Positions 8,073-18,800 of a stretch of 64,000 bases of DNA are shown here, one piece after another. The notes under the pieces are model-generated. The model ran no database searches. It saw only the letters and a list, made by a program, of their open reading frames with translations, and was not told where the DNA came from. A program made the position numbers and the translations under genes. Source of the stretch: Chloropicon primus (lineage: Eukaryota > Chlorophyta > Chloropicophyceae > Chloropicales > Chloropicaceae); contig CP060761.1 in NCBI GenBank assembly GCA_023205875.1, forward strand, positions 62,001-126,000, given 5' to 3'. Numbering within the stretch: the first letter of the stretch is position 1; each line of letters starts with the position of its first letter.

Positions 8073-10811
8073 TCAAGTGATGGCGAGCTCCTTGAGGACG
8101 GACTGCACCCTCTGCGCCTTGAGCTGAGAGGCCTGCCTCTCCGTCTCCAAAGCCTTGAGGAGCTGCCTCATCTCGTCCTCCACCGCCTCGACGTTTTCCT
8201 TGCTGGTCCTGAGCTGGCCCTCCGTCCTCGCAAGCTTTTCTTCCTTGCTCTGGAGCTTGGTCACGAGGTCCTCGATCGCGGACTTGGACGCCTGGAGCTC
8301 CCTGTCCGCCCTGTCCTTTTCCCTTGAGGACTCGGCCACCTTCTGATTCGCTAGTTTACACTCCTCCCTTAACTCCTCCTCCTTGGCCTCGAACATCTTT
8401 TTCAGGTTCTTGATCTCCGCCCTGACGTACTGGAGCATGTCGTCCTTCTCCTTGTTCTTCTCGCAAGTCTCCTGGAGCTCCTGCTCCAGCCGCGTCGCCT
8501 GGTCCTTGTGGCGGCTAACCACTTGGTCCTGGAGATTGAGCTCCTCGTTCAGGGAGTCCATCGTGTTCTTCATTTGCTCCAGGGCGTGAGAGTGGGACTC
8601 TATGATGACCGTCTTGTCGTCCTGCTCCCTCTTGATCGCCCGCCCCAGCTCCTCGATGCTCTTGTTGCGGTCCTCGAGCAGGGTGTCCTTCAGCTTGATG
8701 ACCTGGCCCAGAGCGTTGATCTCGTCCTGGAGGTGCTGCAGCTTGCTCTCCTGTGCGAGAGCCTGCTTCAAGGTCGCCTCGGCCCTCTGCAGCTCCTCCC
8801 GGCTCACGATTTTGCTGTTCTCAGCCTCCTGGACAGCCTTGGCCGACTTCATGAGCAAGTCGGAGCACTGCCTCTCCAAATTCCGTGACTTTGCGCACTC
8901 GTCCTCGTACTTCTTCTCCAAGCTTTCGTGGTTGACGCACAGCTTGTGGTATTTCTTTGACACCGGCATGTACTTGTCGATCTGCTTGACTTGCTTGCTT
9001 ATCAGTTTCCTCAGCTGGTTCTGCTCGGCGTGCGACTGGGCAAGCTGGTTTTGGAGGTTCTCCGAAACCTTGGCAAGGTCCTCCAGCAGGTTCTCACTTT
9101 CGTTCCTCTCCCTGTACGCCTCGTTCACCGCCTTGTTCGCCCTGATCACGGACGCGGAGAGCTTGCTCTTGAGAATGAACAGGTTGTTCAGCTTCTCCTC
9201 GTTAGCGCTGAGGGAATAGTGCACGTCTTTCTTGAGCTGGTTGGTCGAGGACTCCATCCCGTCGAACCAGTTGAACAGCATATCCTTCACCCTCCTCATC
9301 TCCTCCTTTCTGTCCAGGGCCGCCTTTCGCGAGAACTCCTGTCCAAGCTCTTCCCTCAGAGCCGCCTTCTCCTCCCTCACCTTTGCAAGCGTGGCCGTGA
9401 CCTCGTTGACGCTGTCGTTGAGCCTGCTCATCTTCTGCCTGAGTTCCTCGTTCTGCCCCTCCTTCTCGGCGTACTTGCGGCACTGCACCTGCAACGAGGT
9501 CTCCACCTCCTGCAGCTTGTCTTCCAGGGACTTCTCCCTCCTCTCGCTCTCGAACAGCTCCTCCTGAAGTTGAGACCCTTTCTGGGAAACGGAGGCAAAG
9601 TCGCTGAGGTTGTCGTTCAGCTTCTTCATGGTTTCTTGCGTCTCTATCTCCGCCCGATGCCTCAGGGCACGCTCCACTTCAATCTTCCCCGTGAGCTGTT
9701 CAGCGAATTCTTCCAGAGTGCGAAGCTCGTGGACTGCCCTGTTGTACCTGTCGCCCAAGCTCTTGGCCTCCCTGACCCTCTTCCCCTCCTTCTGCTTCAT
9801 TCCAGCCAAGTCGGACGACAGCTTTGCCTCGCTGCTCTTGAACCTCTCCACCTGGCCCCTCAGAACCTGGTTCTCGAGGTCCTTCTCCTGCACGTAGATC
9901 TCCATCTCTTGCTTCAGAACCTTCTCTTGCCTCTCCAGCTGCGCTCTCTGCTGCTCCTTCAAGTTCTGCACGAGCGACCGCAGAGAATCGTAGTCCTGGA
10001 AGCTCGTTCGGAGGGTCTCAATCTGCTCCCCGAGAGTCTTGGCCTCTTTCTCGAGCTTCTCCACGTGGTCCGGATCCCCAGGCGTCTGCGTGGATGACGA
10101 CTCCAGGGTCTTGGCTCCCCAGTGCCCCTCCTCCCGCTCCCGCCTCGAGGTCGTGTCTGCCGAGCCGGCAGCGCCGGGGAGATCAAGCCCCGTCCCAGAC
10201 CCCGCGCCAGCACCGGCCTCCTCCCTGGTCGCCCGCAGGGGGTCGAGCACTTTGACCTGGGGCAGCAGGTGCAGCAAGTCCTTGTAATAGCTCCTGGTTT
10301 TGCACACAGGGTTGGCGAAGCCACCGCTCTCGAGCTCCAGCAGGTTGAGGTTGCCCACCGTTCTCAAAGGCAGGAGGTCTTGGACGGTCGAGATTCTGTT
10401 GTCCTTCAGCCTGACCTCGCAGAGGGAGTTGCGCGAGGCGTCCAGCTCGTAAAAGCCACTGACGTCCGACACGAGGTTGTGAGACAAGTCGAGTGACCTG
10501 AGAGCTGCGAGCCCCTTGAGGCCTTGGACTTTGCTGATCTTGTTACACGCCAGGCTCAAGGTCTTGAGCAACACAAGGGACTCGAAACCCTCCATCACCT
10601 CGATATGGTTCGAGGACAAGTTCAAAGACACGAGCTTCCCCAAGAGCACGAACGATTGTCCCACACTCGTGATGAAGTTCCCGTGCAGGTTTATGGTCGT
10701 TGTGGTGGGTTCCAGGTCGTCTGGAACCGACCGGATCCCGCATGCTATGAGAGAGACTGCGGAGTCCTCGCCCTCGTAGTAATCCTCGTCCTCGCTCTCC
10801 GTACCACTCAT
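8073..10811 (-). CDS. Leucine-rich-repeat / long coiled-coil protein, LRRCC1 (VFL1)-like
   Basis: 912 residues from the ATG at 10811, where the protein begins MSGTESEDEDYYEGED. An ATG-like start further up at 11030 would add 73 residues of proline-rich then basic sequence that look like untranslated leader. Residues ~20-180 carry five or six SDS22-class leucine-rich repeats (LVSLNLSSNHIEVM, LRSLDLSHNLV) closed by an LRRcap-like end (FANPVCKTRSYY..LLPQVKVLD). From ~240 to the end the chain is almost pure coiled coil. This order matches animal LRRCC1 and Chlamydomonas VFL1, which act at the distal centriole and in basal-body placement. It suggests the organism makes basal bodies at some stage. 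Other LRR/coiled-coil proteins cannot be excluded. Confidence 0.65.
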   Translation of the reverse strand: MSGTESEDEDYYEGEDSAVSLIACGIRSVPDDLEPTTTTINLHGNFITSVGQSFVLLGKLVSLNLSSNHIEVMEGFESLVLLKTLSLACNKISKVQGLKGLAALRSLDLSHNLVSDVSGFYELDASRNSLCEVRLKDNRISTVQDLLPLRTVGNLNLLELESGGFANPVCKTRSYYKDLLHLLPQVKVLDPLRATREEAGAGAGSGTGLDLPGAAGSADTTSRREREEGHWGAKTLESSSTQTPGDPDHVEKLEKEAKTLGEQIETLRTSFQDYDSLRSLVQNLKEQQRAQLERQEKVLKQEMEIYVQEKDLENQVLRGQVERFKSSEAKLSSDLAGMKQKEGKRVREAKSLGDRYNRAVHELRTLEEFAEQLTGKIEVERALRHRAEIETQETMKKLNDNLSDFASVSQKGSQLQEELFESERREKSLEDKLQEVETSLQVQCRKYAEKEGQNEELRQKMSRLNDSVNEVTATLAKVREEKAALREELGQEFSRKAALDRKEEMRRVKDMLFNWFDGMESSTNQLKKDVHYSLSANEEKLNNLFILKSKLSASVIRANKAVNEAYRERNESENLLEDLAKVSENLQNQLAQSHAEQNQLRKLISKQVKQIDKYMPVSKKYHKLCVNHESLEKKYEDECAKSRNLERQCSDLLMKSAKAVQEAENSKIVSREELQRAEATLKQALAQESKLQHLQDEINALGQVIKLKDTLLEDRNKSIEELGRAIKREQDDKTVIIESHSHALEQMKNTMDSLNEELNLQDQVVSRHKDQATRLEQELQETCEKNKEKDDMLQYVRAEIKNLKKMFEAKEEELREECKLANQKVAESSREKDRADRELQASKSAIEDLVTKLQSKEEKLARTEGQLRTSKENVEAVEDEMRQLLKALETERQASQLKAQRVQSVLKELAIT

Positions 10812-11182
10812 GGTGCCCGACCCAGGACGCGGAGTAAGTCGAACCCCTCCTCCGGGTCTGCGCCTCTTCCTGGACTGTGGACCCCTTTTGTACGATTTGG
10901 ATGGGTTCGAAAATCCATCCTTTGGAAATTGAAATTTGAAATCCTCCCATCGAGGGACACAGGGTGGGGTGTGCTGGATGGATTGGGGATGGGGATGGGG
11001 AGGCAGAGGGGGGGGGGGGGGCGATGACATGTGGGTTCGCGGACATCATTATATATAGGAATCCACCGTCCGACTTGTTCTCTTTTTTTTTCTTCAGTTA
11101 CTCGTTACTTTTTCCCTTTACTTGCGTTCCAACCACCCGCCCGCGCGGAAGGGGAGGAACGGACCATACCACAAGAGCCTCG

Positions 11183-12118
11183 TCACTTTGGAGCTTTCTT
11201 TTGATCTTTTCCCGTGTATTTCTGAACCAAGCAAGGGAAAGGAAAGGAGGGGCACGCTTGTTAGCCTCTGAAACGATGGTGGCAAGGAGGAGGGTTGAGG
11301 TTGACCGGTAGCTTACCTTCTTTCCGAAGGAGAAGGGCACGTATTTGTGCTTAATCATATGCTTGATCTGCTTCTTCATCGTCACCGTGAAGAGCATGAC
11401 CCAGTACAGCAACAGGACCGGCCAGAAGACAGGCAGGTCGAACATGGGGAAGAACGTCATAGCGAAACCTATCAGGACAGACTTCGTGGCAGCGCGCCTG
11501 AAAACAAAGGAGGAGTCAGAACTCGGCGCAGGGAAGGAAAGAACAGGAGGAGAAGGGGTTGATCGGAGAGAGGTCACCCCCGTCCAACTGCAGGTGCGTT
11601 GTGCCGCGAGAGAATTGGCGCAAGCAAAGTGGAAACGGAAGCGCACTCACCAGAACTTGAACTCAGGCAGCCTCCTGACAAAGGGTTTGAACTCCTGGTC
11701 GCTCTTGGTCGGAAGAGCGGGGCCCTCGGTCTCAGGATCGATCTGAGGCGAGATGAAGCCGATCAGCAGGTTCAGGTTGTAGATGCCCAAACCATAAGTC
11801 ACAATGTAGAAACCTCGAAGAACGAAAACCTATTTGAATAAGACGAGGAGACCGAAAAGAGCGTCGTTTTCGCGTTCGGTCAGCGCAACTGGCACCAAAA
11901 TCCTTTGGCCCGAACGCCCTTGGCTCGGGACTTTTCCTTCTTACCCTCACAAAGTACAAGAAGACCAGAACTGTGAGAGAGATCCACCTCTCGACGGGCT
12001 TAGGCGTGGTCTTGTCCAAGAGAACTTGCAAGCGCTGGTTCAGCTTTGTTTGGAGCACGCGGGCCTTCTGGGCTACCCCACCCTCCTCCGCTCCCAGACC
12101 TTCGTAAAACTTTTGCAT
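11183..12118 (-). CDS. RER1: RER1 Golgi-to-ER retrieval receptor, four exons
   Basis: Exons on the minus strand: 12118-11945, 11829-11651, 11497-11317 and 11221-11183. The introns (115, 153 and 95 bp) all start GT and end AG and give one 190-residue frame, the usual RER1 length. Landmarks: LLDKTTP..RWISL in exon 1, [20 protein letters not shown] then SPQIDP in exon 2, RRLPEFKFW split across intron 2, [12 protein letters not shown] and [16 protein letters not shown] in exon 3, and a short Lys-rich tail ([12 protein letters not shown]) in exon 4. Four membrane segments are expected. RER1 retrieves unassembled membrane proteins through COPI vesicles. All four exons line up with the family from start to stop, so the assignment is firm although no single uninterrupted frame shows it. 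Confidence 0.93.
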
Positions 12119-12848
12119 AATTTATACCCTTCCGAAGCCTCCAAAGCCTGCAACAACTCTCGTTACCCCCTTCCTCTGTCCTCTGTCTCTCTCTCTCTGT
12201 CTGTCTCTCTCTCCGATCCTATGGTCCTGGTCGCCAGACGACGGAGCGGAGCGGTTCGCGTTGTTGGCACTAAGGCGGGGCGCGTCACAGGCCGGTCGCC
12301 GACCTCGTCACGTCCTCCGCGCGCGCCTCTTGTGTCCGTCCTTGCCTTGCTTGAAGAAGCGAGCGAGCGAGCGAGGTCACCTTCTAAAAAAGCGAGGTTT
12401 GATCCTGAGATCTGTGGGGAGCGTGCGTGCGTTGGGAGAGAGAGAGAGAGGGACTGGGACAGGAGAAGCGGAAGGAGAGGGAGAGGATGGGACGGGAGAA
12501 GCGGAAGGAGATTGTTTTGATTAGTTTTTTTTTGTATCCTGTTTCGGTCGCTCTTCCTCCCTTCCGGCTACCCGTATTACACTAAAGAACCAGGCACCTA
12601 TCCTGGTTGGTTTGCAAATTATATAATAAATTAAATTAGTTTTTCTTTCATATCCAAATGGGGGACAGAACGCAAAACCAACAACCGGTCGATGAAGGTT
12701 GAGTCGGCCCCAGGTACCATGCCGAGGCATTTGCAATCTTTATCACAGCGCTGGTGTGTACTTTCCTTTCCCCCGCCACCTTCTATTGAATCGTATCGAT
12801 TCGTGAGCTATCATGATTTTTTCAAGGAGTGAGCCTCCTTGAAGTTGT
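12119..12848. other. Gap between RER1 start and giant-gene stop
   Basis: About 730 bp holding the RER1 promoter/leader and the 3' flank of the giant gene (both minus strand). It contains a CT-rich run (~12176-12212), GAGA-type runs near 12440-12510, an AT-rich block at ~12615-12650 and, next to the giant gene stop, the inverted repeat listed separately. No convincing coding frame. Confidence 0.5.
12821..12843 (-). terminator. Stem-loop just after the giant gene stop codon
   Basis: TTCAAGGAG and CTCCTTGAA form a perfect 9-bp inverted repeat with a 5-nt loop, starting 6 bases past the TGA of the giant gene on its coding strand. A second small palindrome (GAATCG/CGATTC) lies ~20 bases further on. 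Possible 3'-UTR hairpin; it does not match the histone-mRNA stem-loop and its role is unknown. Confidence 0.4.
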
Positions 12849-15800
12849 TCAATTTTGAGCAGAGTCTTTTTCGAGGGTCAGACCCCTTCCCTTGTTCATC
12901 TTGAACTTGCCAATGGCCTTCAGCTTGTTTCTGACTGCCAACCATTCTGGTTCGGCAGACTTGGCAGGCTTTTGGCTCGTGGACTTGGATGCCATTCTAG
13001 CAGTCTCAACGTGTCTCAGCTTGGAACGGGCCTGGTTGATGATAGACATGAAGTTGTTCTTGGCATCCATGCTCATCTTTCCGCTCAACAAGGCTCCCTG
13101 TTCGATCTTGTTCAAACTCTGCTTGAGCTGTGCGAGCTTCTCTGCGTTCATTTCTGCACCGGCAGTCTGCACGTTTCCTTCCACTTGAGAATCGACGAGA
13201 TCAGCATTCAAGTCTTGCCAAGTTTGCATCGCAACCTCAAGCATCTCGTTGTCGCCAGAGTGCTCAAGAACACACTCCGATATTTGCTCAAAGGATGCTT
13301 CGAAATCTGCACCAAGCTTTGACATAATCATCTCGAAACTCTCCTCGTGACCAATGTCCTTTCCTCCCGAACTTCCCGGGACCGTGCTGTACAGAGGGTT
13401 GCTGTACGCTGAACCGGATCCCGAGGCGTCGTGAGCGAGCAACTCGGTCTCCGAATCGCTTGCGTTGGGTGAGTCTGGAATTTCCACGTCGTCCGCAGTA
13501 TCAAACAAAGGATTCGACAAGAAAGACATTCTTCCACCAGAGTTCATGGCATTCGACACACCAGCAGTACTCTTCCTAGTCTTCCCAGAGGAAGCAAACA
13601 TAGGATTCATCAAGAGCATGCTTTGGTTCCTTCCCCCAAAGATGTTGGGTTGGTCTTGTCCGAGTGGTTTGTAAATGCTAGAATTCTGTGGCCTGTGTTC
13701 TCCCCTCTTTCTCTTCTGCCTGACGTACACGAAGGCAAGTCCCATCATGCAGCAGACCGCTGCACCGACGATGCCACCGACCATGACCATGGAAACGGAA
13801 GCAGTGGAAACCTCGCCCTCGGCGTCTCCGGTCTCGGACTCGAGCTTTCCGCCTTCCGTCTCCTCGACCTCGGAGGACGTCGTATCGCTTCCGTCGTGCG
13901 ACTGGCCATCTTCAGAGTCTTGTCCCTCGCCATCAGAGTTAGAATCTTCATCATCCGTCACAAGGCCAGACCCATCTGTCGAGTTCGAGGCTGGAGGTGG
14001 TGGCGGCGGCGACAGCTGCTCGCACCCGCTTGTGGTACAAGACTGGAAGTCCTGCGTGTAAGCACACTCCTTTCCGTTGTTTTCAGCTGCGCTGACGATG
14101 TCGTAGTATCTGCATCTAGTGTAGAGATCACTGTCAGAATCCAATTCACATTCACCGTACTCTGACCATTCTCCAACACAGTTGACAGGTTCACCACATC
14201 CATCAGAAGAGCACTTAATTTCATTGTGCTCGAAAGCGCACTTCTTGCCATTGTATCTGTCTTCAGAAATCATTTCAAACCTCTGGCACTGCATGTTCTT
14301 TCCGCTGCTTTCGTCATAAGAGCAAGTTGAGTAATCCTCCCAGACTCCCGCGCAGTCCACTGGCTGAGCGCAACCGTCGTTGGTGCACTGCTGGAAAGCG
14401 TCAACGTGAGGGCAAGCGTAACCATTGTGGGCCACTGGGATAGAGACCTTGTACAACCTGCACTTCTTGTTCTTGTGAGCGTCCTCGTCATACTCGCAAG
14501 CATCGAATTCATCCCAAGATCCAACACAGTCCACGGGCTGAGTGCAACCAGTTTCAGTGCACTGAACATACTCGTTTGCGTATGGGCAAGCATATCCGTT
14601 GTGAGCAGCAGAGCGAGCCACGGCATAGGTGCGGCACCTCTTGTTCTTGTGCTCAGATTCATCATGTTGGCACAATCCGTAATCTTCCCAAGATCCAACA
14701 CAATCCACGGGCTGAGAGCAGCCTCTAGTTGTGCACTGCTTGTAGGCATTGGCGTATGGGCAACCGTAACCGCTGTGAGCGGCATCTGTGCTGACAACAT
14801 AGTTCCTGCACCTCCTGTTCTTGTGATCATTAGAATCATGGAAGCACGCACCATACGATCCCCAGTCGCCAACGCAGTCGACAGGCTGAGAGCAACCCTC
14901 GGTGATGCAATCCACCTTGCCATTCTTGTGTGGGCATTGCTTTCCGTTCAAGTCTGCCTTGGTGGTCACAGCATATGTTCTGCAGCGCTCGTTCTTGTGG
15001 CCCGCAGCAACATGCGAGCAAGCGCCATAGATGGACCACTCTCCCTCGCAGTCCACGGGCTGGCCACAACCACCCTTGGTGCATTGCCTCAAGTTGTCCT
15101 CGTGTGGGCAAGCATAACCATTGTTCATGGCGACCTGGCTCACACCGTACACGCGGCAGCGCTCGTTCTTGTGGTCAGCCTCAACATATCCACAGGCATC
15201 ATAGTTGCCCCAAGATCCAACGCAGTCCACTGGCTGAGCGCAACCGTCGTTGGTGCACTGCTGGAAAGAGTTGGTGTATGGGCAAGCGTGTCCATTGTGG
15301 GCCGCTGGAACTGCGATCTTGTACAACCTGCACTTCTTGTTCTTGTGAGCGTCATCGTCATGCTCGCAAGAATCATACTGATCCCACGCTCCAACACAGT
15401 CCACTGGCTGAGAACAACCAGTGTCAGTGCACTGCTTGTGGTTGTTGTTGTATGGACATGTGTATCCGTTGTGGGCTGCAGAGCGTGTCACGGCATAGGT
15501 GCGGCACCTCTTGTTCTTGTGCTCAGATTCGTCATAATAGCATGTGCCATACTCCTCCCAAGAGCCCAAGCAGTCCACTGGCTGAGAGCAGCCCTCGGTC
15601 GTGCACTGCTTGTAGGCATTGGCGTATGGGCAACCGTAACCGTTGTGAGCACTGCTTGTACTGATGGCGTAGGTTCTGCATCTCTTGTTATGATGATTTT
15701 CGGTGTCATAAAAGCAAGTTGTGTAATCACCCCAGTCGCCAACACAGTCCACAGGCTGAGAGCATCCTGCCTTTGTGCAATCTTCGTGGTCGTGCACGTA

Positions 15801-18800
15801 CTCACACTGCTTGCCATTCTTTTCCGCCTCCACCTTAATGACATACTTCCTGCATTTGAAACTGTCGTGAGATTTTTCTCTGTACGAGCATTGACCATAA
15901 GGACCCCACTCTCCCTCGCAGTCCACGGGCTGGCCACAACCACCCTTGGTGCATTGCCTCAAGTTGTCCTCGTGTGGGCAAGCATAACCGTTGTTCATGG
16001 CGACCTGGCTCACACTGTACACGCGGCAACGCTCGTTCTCGTGACCTTCACCAACATAATGACAGGCATCATAATTGCCCCAAGATCCAACGCAGTCCAC
16101 TGGCTGAGCGCAACCGTCGTTGGTGCACTGCTGGAAAGAGTTGGTGTATGGGCAAGCGTGTCCATTGTGGGCCGCTGGAACTGCGATCTTGTACAACCTG
16201 CACTTCTTGTTCGTATGATCATCGTCGTGATGACCACAGAATGAATACTCATCCCATCCACCAACACAGTCCACGGGCTGAGTGCAACCAGTTTCAGTGC
16301 ACTGCTTGAAATTCTCCGTATATGCGCACTCGTAACCATTGTGAGCAGCAGAGCGTGTCACGGCATAGGTGCGGCACCTCTTGTTCTTGTGCTCAGATTC
16401 ATCATGTTGGCACAATCCGTAATCTTCCCAAGATCCAACGCAGTCCACGGGCTGAGAGCAACCCTCGGTCGTGCACTGCTTGTAGGCGTTGGCGTATGGG
16501 CAACCGAAACCGTTGTGAGCGGCATGGGTAGTGACCGCGTAGTTCCTGCACCTCCTGTTCTTGTGATCATTAGAATCATGGAAGCACGCACCATACGATC
16601 CCCAGTTACCAATGCAGTCGACAGGCTGAGAGCAACCCTCGGTGATGCAATCCACCTTGCCATTCTTGTGTGGGCATTGCTTTCCGTTCAAGTCTGCCTT
16701 GGTGGTCACAGCATATGTTCTGCAGCGCTCGTTCTTGTGGCCCGCAGCAACATGCGAGCAAGCGCCATAGATGGACCACTCTCCCTCGCAGTCCACGGGC
16801 TGGCCACAACCACCCTTGGTGCATTGCCTCAAGTTGTCCTCGTGTGGGCAAGCATAACCATTGTTCATGGCGACCTGGCTCACACTGTACACGCGGCAGC
16901 GCTCGTTCTTGTGGTCAGCCTCAACATATCCACAGGCATCATAGTTGCCCCAAGATCCAACGCAGTCCACTGGCTGAGCGCAACCGTCGTTGGTGCACTG
17001 CTGGAAAGAGTTGGTGTATGGGCAAGCGTGTCCATTGTGGGCCGCTGGAACTGCGATCTTGTACAACCTGCACTTCTTGTTCTTGTGAGCGTCATCGTCA
17101 TGCTCGCAAGAATCATACTGATCCCACGCTCCAACACAGTCCACGGGCTGGGAGCAACCAGTGTCAGTGCACTGCACGTAGCTATCCACATATGGACAAG
17201 AATATCCTCCATGCGCAGATGCCTTTGTAACAGTATAAGTCCTGCACTTCTTGTTCTTATGGTTTTCACCATCATAAAAGCATGTGCCATACTCCTCCCA
17301 AGATCCAACACAATCCACGGGCTGAGAGCAACCCTCGGTCGTGCACTGCTTGTAGGCATTGGCGTATGGGCAACCGAAACCGTTGTGAGCGGCGTTGGTG
17401 CTGACAACATAGTTCCTGCACCTCCTGTTCTTGTGGTCTGCGGTGTCGTGGTAGCACGTTCCGTAAGCGCCCCAGTCGCCAACGCAGTCGACAGGCTGAG
17501 AGCAACCCTCGGTGATGCAATCCACCTTGCCATTCTTGTGTGGGCATTGCTTTCCGTTCAAGTCTGCCTTGGTGGTCACAGCATATGTTCTGCAGCGCTC
17601 GTTCTTGTGGCCCGCAGCAACATGCGAGCAAGCGCCATAGATGGACCACTCTCCCTCGCAGTCCACGGGCTGGCCACAACCACCCTTGGTGCATTGCCTC
17701 AAGTTGTCCTCGTGTGGGCAAGCATAACCATTGTTCATGGCGACCTGGCTCACACCGTACACGCGGCAGCGCTCGTTCTCGTGGTCAGCCTCAACATATC
17801 CACAGGCATCATAGTTGCCCCAAGATCCAACGCAGTCCACTGGCTGAGCGCAACCGTCGTTGGTGCACTGCTGGAAAGAGTTGGTGTATGGGCAAGCGTG
17901 TCCATTGTGGGCCGCTGGGACAGAGACCTTGTACAACCTGCACTTCTTGTTCTTGTGAGTGTCCTTGTCATGCTCGCAAGAATCATACTGATCCCACGCT
18001 CCAACACAGTCCACGGGCTGGGAGCAACCAGCTTCAGTGCATTCCTTCTCATCGTTCTCGTGTGAACATTCAATTCCGTTGTGAGAAGACTCTAAAGAAA
18101 TTTTGTAGAGTCTGCACTTCTTGTTCTTGTGCTCCTCAGACTTGTAGTCACACATATCGTACTCTTCCCAAGCTCCGGCACAATCCACTGGCTGCGAGCA
18201 ACCAGTCAATGTGCATTGAAGAGTGTTGTCAGAATACGCACAAGCAAAACCATTGTGAGCAGCAGAGCGTGTCACGGCATAGGTGCGGCACCTCTTGTTC
18301 TTGTGCTCAGATTCATCATGTTGGCACAATCCGTAATCTTCCCAAGATCCAACGCAGTCCACGGGCTGAGAGCAACCCTCGGTCGTGCACTGCTTGTAGG
18401 CATTGGCATATGGGCAACCGAAACCGTTGTGAGCGGCGTTGGTGCTGACAACATAGTTCCTGCACCTCCTGTTCTTGTGGTCTGCGGTGTCGTGGTAGCA
18501 CGTTCCGTAAGCGCCCCAGTCGCCAACGCAGTCGACAGGCTGAGAGCAACCCTCGGTGATGCAATCCACCTTGCCATTCTTGTATGGGCATTGCTTTCCA
18601 TTCAAGTCTGCCTTGGTGGTCACAGCATATGTTCTGCAGCGCTCGTTCTTGTGGCCCGCAGCAACATGCGAGCAAGCGCCATAGATGGACCACTCTCCCT
18701 CGCAGTCCACGGGCTGGCCACAACCACCCTTGGTGCATTGCTTCAAGTTGTCCTCGTGTGGGCAAGCATAACCATTGTTCATGGCGACCTGGCTCACACC

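Noticed and set aside
10890-10925. GGTTCGA word suggesting a tRNA T-arm
   Set aside because: It forms a 6-bp stem with a 10-nt loop and has no acceptor, D or anticodon arms around it.
10812-11030. N-terminal extension of the LRR/coiled-coil protein
   Set aside because: The extra 73 residues are proline runs and basic low-complexity sequence over a poly-G/C tract, more like a leader; the ATG at 10811 starts an acidic region next to the LRRs.
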